Of a DNA stretch of 52,036 nt, positions 47,801 through 52,036 are shown piece after piece. Origin of the DNA: Brevundimonas sp. (GTDB lineage: Bacteria; Pseudomonadota; Alphaproteobacteria; Caulobacterales; Caulobacteraceae); assembly GCF_030656255.1 (NCBI RefSeq), contig NZ_JAUSOE010000012.1:1-52036 (forward strand). The letters are read 5' to 3'. The stretch's first letter is position 1. Every line of letters starts with the position of its first letter. The position numbers and the translations under genes are program-made. A model generated the notes under the pieces. It saw only the letters and a list, made by a program, of their open reading frames with translations, had not been told where the DNA came from and did no database searches.

Positions 47801-50650
47801 ATGCGCCGTGCAGGTTCCCTCGTCGCCGCGGCCGCCCTGCTGGCGGTCTCCACTCCGGTCTGGGCCTCGGCGCCCGCCGCACAGGCGCCGGCGTTCGCGC
47901 CTGCGGTTCAGGCCGCGCCAGTGTCCGAACTGGTCGCCGAAGTCGATATTCCCTACACCAAATTCACCCTCGACAACGGCCTGACCGTCCTGGTCCACGA
48001 GGACCACAAGGCCCCGGTCGTGGCCGTGTCGGTCTGGTATAATGTGGGCTCCAAGGACGAGCCGGCCGGCAAGACCGGCTTCGCCCACCTGTTCGAGCAC
48101 CTGATGTTCGGCGGGTCCGAGAATGCGCCGGGCAGCTATTTCACCCCGATGCGCAACATGGGCGCGACGGACATGAACGGCACCACCTCGTTCGACCGCA
48201 CCAACTATTTCGAGACCGTCCCGACCCCGGCGCTGGAACAGGCCCTGTTCATGGAAAGCGACCGCATGGGCTACATGCTGGGCGCCATCACCCAGGAGAC
48301 GCTCGACCTGCAACGCGGCGTCGTCCAGAACGAGAAACGTCAGGGTGACAACCAGCCGTACGGCCTGAACTGGTACAAACAGCTGGAGGCCCTGTTCCCC
48401 GAAGGCCACCCCTATCGCCACTCGACGATCGGTTCGATGGCTGATCTGGACGCGGCCTCGATGGAGACGGTGCGCGACTGGTTCCGCTCCAACTATGGCC
48501 CGAACAATTCCGTCCTGGTCCTGGCCGGAGACATCACGCCCGCCAAGGCGCGTGAATTGACCCAGAAATATTTCGGCCCCATCCCGCGCGGCCCCGTCAA
48601 TCATCCGGTCCCGGCTGAGGTCCCCACTCTGCCCGCTCCGGTCAACGAGACGACGCAAGACCGCGTTTCCAACGCGCGCATTCAGATGAGTTGGGTCGTG
48701 CCGAGCATGCTTGACGCGGATTCCGTGCCGCTTAGTGTTGCCGCCTCGGTGTTGGGGGGCCTAGCCTCATCACGGCTGGACAACGAGTTGGTGCGCGGCG
48801 AGCAGACGGCTGTATCGGTCGGCGCTGGCAATATCGCTCTGCACCGCGTCGGCATCTTCCAGATTCAAATCGACGTTAAGCCTGGCGAAGATCCCGCCGC
48901 CGTAGAAGCCCGCGCACGTGAGATCCTGAACGGCCTGATCGCAGACGGCCCGACCGCGGCCGAGGTGGAGCGGGTCAAGACCCAGTATGTCTCGAACACC
49001 GTCCAGGGGCTGGAACAGGTCGGCGGCTTCGGCGGCAAGGCCGTCGCCCTGGCCGAGGGCCAGCTCTACGCCGGCGATCCGGAGCACTACAAGAAGGAGC
49101 TCCAGGCCTATGCGGCGGTGACCCCGGCCCAGGTCCAGGCGGCGATGCAGAAATGGCTGACCCGTCCGGCCTATACGCTGACGACCCTGCCGGGCGAGCG
49201 CGAAGCCTATGAAGAGGCGGCCGAGGCGCCGTCGGGAGCCAACCACACCCCCGCACCGCCGATCGAGCGTGTGGCCCGCATGCCCAAGCCCGAGATCGCC
49301 GCCGTCGCCAACGTCGACTTCCCGTCGGTCCAGCGCACCCGCCTGTCGAACGGCGTCGAGGTGGTCTACGCCCACCGTGACGCCGTGCCGGCGACCAAGA
49401 TCGCGATCGACTTCGACGCCGGCCTGGCCGCGGACGACGCATCGAAACTGGGTCTGCAAAGCCTGATGCTGGACCTGATGGACGAGGGCACGCACATGAT
49501 GAATGCGACCCAGCTGGCTGAAGCCCAGGAAGCCCTCGGCGCCACCATCTCGACCGGCGCCTCGATGGACCGTTCGGTGGTCCAACTGTCGGCCGTGACG
49601 CCAAATCTAAAGCCGTCGGTCGCCCTGCTGGCCGATGTGGTCCGCAACCCGGCCTTCGCCAGTTCGGAACTGGAGCGTCTGCGCGCCACCCGCCTGTCGC
49701 GCATCGCCGCCGAACGGACCCAACCGGCGGCCCTGGCCAGCCGCGCCCTGCCGGAACTGATGTACGGATCGTCCAACCCCTATGGCCGCCCCTTCAGCGG
49801 CAACGGCGACGAAGCCAGCGTAAAGGCCATCACCGAGGCCGACATCCGCGCCGACTACGCCGAGTGGATCCGACCGGACAACGCCAAGATCTTCGTGGTC
49901 TCGGACAAGCCCCTGTCGGAGATCGCCCCGGTGCTGGAAGCCGGTTTCGGAACCTGGACCGCGCCCACGGCCGCCAAGGGGGTGAAGGACTTTTCGGCCC
50001 CGATCCCCGCCACCACGTCCAGGATCGTCCTGATCGACCGGCCGCAGTCGCCCCAGTCCTACATCATGGGCGGCGAGGTTCTGGCCGCCCAGGGCACCGA
50101 CGACCTGCTGGTGTTCAACGCAGCGAACAATGTGCTGGGCAACGACTTCCTGTCACGCATCAACTCCGACCTGCGCGAGACCAAGGGCTGGTCCTACGGC
50201 GTCAACGCCTCGGTCGCCGGCTTCGCCGGCCGCGTGCCCTATCTGGTCACCGCCCCGGTCCAGGCCGACCAGACCGGCCCGGCCATCGCCGCGCTGAACC
50301 TTCAGTTCAACGACTTCCTGAAGGGCGGCAAGGGCGTGACCCCGGCCGAGCTGGAACGCACCGTCAACGGCAACACCCGCCGCCTGGCCGGCAGCTACGA
50401 GACCTCGGCGGCAGTTCTGGGCGCCATGCGCACCAACGACCTGCTGGGTCGTCCGGACGACTATCCGGAAACCGTCGCGGCGCGCACCAACGCCCTGACG
50501 GCGGCCGAACTGGACGCCGCCGCCAAGGCGGCGCTCGACCCGTCGCGCTTCGTCTGGGTGGTCGTCGGCGACGCCTCGGTGGTCAAGCCTCAGCTCGACG
50601 CCCTGGGCCTGCCGGTCGAAGTCCGCTCGGCGGCTCCAGCCGCCCAGTAG
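47801..50650 (+). CDS. M16 family zinc metallopeptidase, exported
   Basis: A 949-residue periplasmic insulinase-type peptidase made of two M16 halves. A signal peptide (LVAAAALLAVSTPVWASA) is followed by the active half: TLDNGLTVLVHEDHKAPVVA and GFAHLFEHLMFGGSENAPGS, in which His96, Glu99 and His100 form the HxxEH zinc site. The distal ligand is in the ERQG-like VQNEKRQGDNQPYG stretch. The second half (after ~residue 520) repeats the fold (RLSNGVEVVYAHRDAVPATK) but has no HxxEH, as usual for the non-catalytic half. ATG 47801 was chosen because it begins the signal peptide, with AAAGGATG 7 nt upstream. A strong terminator follows. Confidence 0.94.
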   Translation: MRRAGSLVAAAALLAVSTPVWASAPAAQAPAFAPAVQAAPVSELVAEVDIPYTKFTLDNGLTVLVHEDHKAPVVAVSVWYNVGSKDEPAGKTGFAHLFEHLMFGGSENAPGSYFTPMRNMGATDMNGTTSFDRTNYFETVPTPALEQALFMESDRMGYMLGAITQETLDLQRGVVQNEKRQGDNQPYGLNWYKQLEALFPEGHPYRHSTIGSMADLDAASMETVRDWFRSNYGPNNSVLVLAGDITPAKARELTQKYFGPIPRGPVNHPVPAEVPTLPAPVNETTQDRVSNARIQMSWVVPSMLDADSVPLSVAASVLGGLASSRLDNELVRGEQTAVSVGAGNIALHRVGIFQIQIDVKPGEDPAAVEARAREILNGLIADGPTAAEVERVKTQYVSNTVQGLEQVGGFGGKAVALAEGQLYAGDPEHYKKELQAYAAVTPAQVQAAMQKWLTRPAYTLTTLPGEREAYEEAAEAPSGANHTPAPPIERVARMPKPEIAAVANVDFPSVQRTRLSNGVEVVYAHRDAVPATKIAIDFDAGLAADDASKLGLQSLMLDLMDEGTHMMNATQLAEAQEALGATISTGASMDRSVVQLSAVTPNLKPSVALLADVVRNPAFASSELERLRATRLSRIAAERTQPAALASRALPELMYGSSNPYGRPFSGNGDEASVKAITEADIRADYAEWIRPDNAKIFVVSDKPLSEIAPVLEAGFGTWTAPTAAKGVKDFSAPIPATTSRIVLIDRPQSPQSYIMGGEVLAAQGTDDLLVFNAANNVLGNDFLSRINSDLRETKGWSYGVNASVAGFAGRVPYLVTAPVQADQTGPAIAALNLQFNDFLKGGKGVTPAELERTVNGNTRRLAGSYETSAAVLGAMRTNDLLGRPDDYPETVAARTNALTAAELDAAAKAALDPSRFVWVVVGDASVVKPQLDALGLPVEVRSAAPAAQ

Positions 50651-50674
50651 AGCCGGCGACAAGCTGAAACGACG

Positions 50675-50711
50675 AAGGCCCGGAGAGCGATCTCCGGGCC
50701 TTCTTCTTTTC
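50675..50711. terminator. Strong terminator between M16 peptidase and engB
   Basis: Perfect 12-bp stem AAGGCCCGGAGA / TCTCCGGGCCTT with a GCGA loop, followed by TTCTTCTTTT on the plus strand. On the minus strand the stem is followed by TTCGTCGTTT, so it can also serve engB. Confidence 0.93.
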
Positions 50712-50760
50712 GCGATGACCAAAGGCTCTCAAGCCCGTGGGTTACGATGCGTATGTAAAG

Positions 50761-51414
50761 TCAGTCGATCGTCGCGCCGGTCGTGCGCATGATCTCGGCG
50801 CGCAGTTCGGGCAGGCCCAGCCCCTTCTCGGACGACGTCAGAAGCACCACCGGGAAGGCGGCGGGGCGTTTGGAGATGGCCTTCAGCGTGGCCTCCTGAA
50901 CGGCCTCGCCTTCGCCCTTCTTCAGCTTGTCGGCCTTGGTCAGGACGATCTGATAGCTGACGGCGGCGAGGTCCAGGGCGTCCAGCGCCTCCTTGTCCAC
51001 GCTCTTCAGCCCATGGCGGCTGTCGATCAGCAGATAGACCCGCTTCAGCGTCACCCGGCCCCGCAGATAGTCGCGGCCCAGGTCCTGGAATTTACGCACC
51101 GTGGTCTTGGACGCCTTGGCCCAGCCGTAGCCGGGCAGGTCGACCAGACGCATCCGGCCGTCCAGGTCGAAGAAGTTGACCTCGCGCGTCCGACCCGGCT
51201 CGTTCGAGGCGCGGGCCAGCTTGTGCATCCCGACCAGGCCGTTGATCAGGCTGGACTTGCCGACGTTGGACCGGCCGGCGAAGGCGATCTCGGGCAGGTC
51301 AGGCTCAGGCAGTTGCTCGATCTTGGCCGCGCCCATGATGAAGGTCGCCGGTCGCGCGAACAGGATCCGCGCGGCCTCGATCTCTTCGGGCGTGAAGTCG
51401 GTTTCGTCGATCAC
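50761..51414 (-). CDS. engB: Ribosome biogenesis GTPase EngB (YihA/YsxC)
   Basis: A 217-residue GTPase needed for large ribosomal subunit assembly. G motifs: G1 [12 protein letters not shown]3 [10 protein letters not shown]4 TKADK, and G5 region [21 protein letters not shown] is the usual switch I sequence. The start is GTG at 51414 (VIDETDF), overlapping the yidC stop by 4 bp (GTGA), which means translational coupling. The yidC-engB order is common in alphaproteobacteria. Confidence 0.95.
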   Translation of the reverse strand: MIDETDFTPEEIEAARILFARPATFIMGAAKIEQLPEPDLPEIAFAGRSNVGKSSLINGLVGMHKLARASNEPGRTREVNFFDLDGRMRLVDLPGYGWAKASKTTVRKFQDLGRDYLRGRVTLKRVYLLIDSRHGLKSVDKEALDALDLAAVSYQIVLTKADKLKKGEGEAVQEATLKAISKRPAAFPVVLLTSSEKGLGLPELRAEIMRTTGATID

Positions 51415-52036
51415 GCGGCCTTCGTCTTCCGGATACGGGCGATGAAGTCGTCGATGGGGTTCTCGGCCTTGTAGCGGTGCATGATGTAATACTGCTGCAG
51501 AATGGTCAGCACGTTCGACCAGGCCCAGTAGACCAGCAGGCCGGCCGCGAACGGGGCCATGATGAAGGTGAAGACCAGCGGCATGAACTGGAAGATCTGG
51601 CGCTGGACCGGATCGGCCGCCGGCGGGTTCATCGCCGTCTGCAGCCACATGGTCAGGCCGTAAGCCACCGCCAGCAGACCGATGCCCAGAGGACCGACCA
51701 ACAGGCCGCCCAGCAGGGGCAGGGTCGCCGGATCCCAGGGGATCAGGCCGAACAGGTTCCACACCACCGAAGGGTCACGCGCCGACAGGTCGTTGATGAA
51801 GCCCAGGAAGGGTTGGTGGCGCATTTCGATGGTGACGGTCAGCACCTTGTACAGGGCGTAGAAGACCGGGATTTGCAGCAGCATGGGCAGGCAGCCCGTC
51901 AGCGGATTGATCTTCTCGCTCTTGTAGAGACCCAAAAGCTCCTGCTGCTGCTTGGCCGGGTCGTCCTTGTATTTCTTGCGCAGCTCCTCGATCTGGGGCT
52001 GCACCTTCTTCATCTTGGTGAGCGACTCGTAGCTCT
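51411..52036 (-). CDS. yidC: Membrane protein insertase YidC, C-terminal part
   Basis: The 3' ~208 codons of yidC, running off the window edge. YidC inserts proteins into the inner membrane alone or with SecYEG. Seen: [20 protein letters not shown] (the cytoplasmic coiled-coil C1 loop), [36 protein letters not shown], and [20 protein letters not shown] followed by [20 protein letters not shown], the last membrane segments. A short basic tail ([10 protein letters not shown]) follows. The large periplasmic domain lies outside the window. Confidence 0.97.
   Translation of the reverse strand, partial: SYESLTKMKKVQPQIEELRKKYKDDPAKQQQELLGLYKSEKINPLTGCLPMLLQIPVFYALYKVLTVTIEMRHQPFLGFINDLSARDPSVVWNLFGLIPWDPATLPLLGGLLVGPLGIGLLAVAYGLTMWLQTAMNPPAADPVQRQIFQFMPLVFTFIMAPFAAGLLVYWAWSNVLTILQQYYIMHRYKAENPIDDFIARIRKTKAA

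Overview
The window is GC-rich, gene-dense bacterial DNA. Its gene set points to an alphaproteobacterium of the Caulobacterales, probably Brevundimonas or a close relative: many large TonB-dependent receptors (two of the Xanthomonas/Caulobacter type), a short class I NrdA without an ATP-cone, the yidC-engB pair, and a ydbH-ynbE-ydbL locus. The genus is inferred from gene content, not from a search.

Layout. 1-801 is the 5' part of sucC (minus strand). 887-5699 holds an MFS transporter and a TonB-dependent receptor facing a TetR regulator, which looks like one uptake unit. 5696-7629 has a DUF2306-type membrane protein, a membrane-anchored LytTR regulator and a small lipoprotein. 7679-9400 is a two-gene, less GC-rich cassette (C5 cytosine methyltransferase plus GIY-YIG nuclease). 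It abuts the 3' scrap of a different methyltransferase on the other strand. 9724-13617 is ydbH-ynbE-ydbL (envelope lipid transport). 13934-15298 is an M23 peptidase and 15605-18499 another TonB-dependent receptor. 18.5-20.3 kb is mostly non-coding, with a frameshifted oxidoreductase remnant and a 32-bp copy of the 3' end of tRNA-Arg. 20342-36018 is a phosphorus-scavenging region: DUF5690-type permease, TIGR03364-type flavoenzyme, phnX, a GntR regulator, two phosphocholine-type phospholipases C, a PhnZ/TIGR03276-type HD protein, two TonB-dependent receptors and a DeoR regulator. It ends at an intact tRNA-Arg gene (36131-36207). From 36355 on the genes are core-like: ggt, an outer-membrane protein, nrdA, PAP2 phosphatase, CoA-transferase, a GDT1-type manganese exporter behind a yybP-ykoY riboswitch, a sorbosone-dehydrogenase-like protein, nudK, argG, an M16 peptidase, engB and the 3' part of yidC.

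The main point of interest is 19.3-36.2 kb. The perfect 32-bp direct repeat of the tRNA-Arg 3' end at 19332-19363 and 36133-36164 brackets the region as expected for a tRNA-integrated genomic island, although no integrase remains. Inside it, the palindrome TGGTCTA(G/T)ACCA lies in the divergent promoter of the permease and flavoenzyme-phnX genes and again just before the first phospholipase C. This puts a secreted lipase and C-P bond cleavage under what looks like one GntR regulator. My hypothesis is a pathway for phosphonolipids (or mixed phospho- and phosphonolipids): a phospholipase C frees the head group, TonB receptors and the DUF5690 permease import it, the flavoenzyme oxidises an aminoethylphosphonate to phosphonoacetaldehyde, PhnX releases phosphate and acetaldehyde, and the HD protein may handle a hydroxylated analogue.

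Smaller points are tandem NrdR-like boxes 31 bp apart before nrdA, nested inverted repeats before the DeoR gene, and the methyltransferase scrap suggesting turnover of restriction-modification genes at one site. No rRNA genes, CRISPR arrays or insertion sequences were seen.
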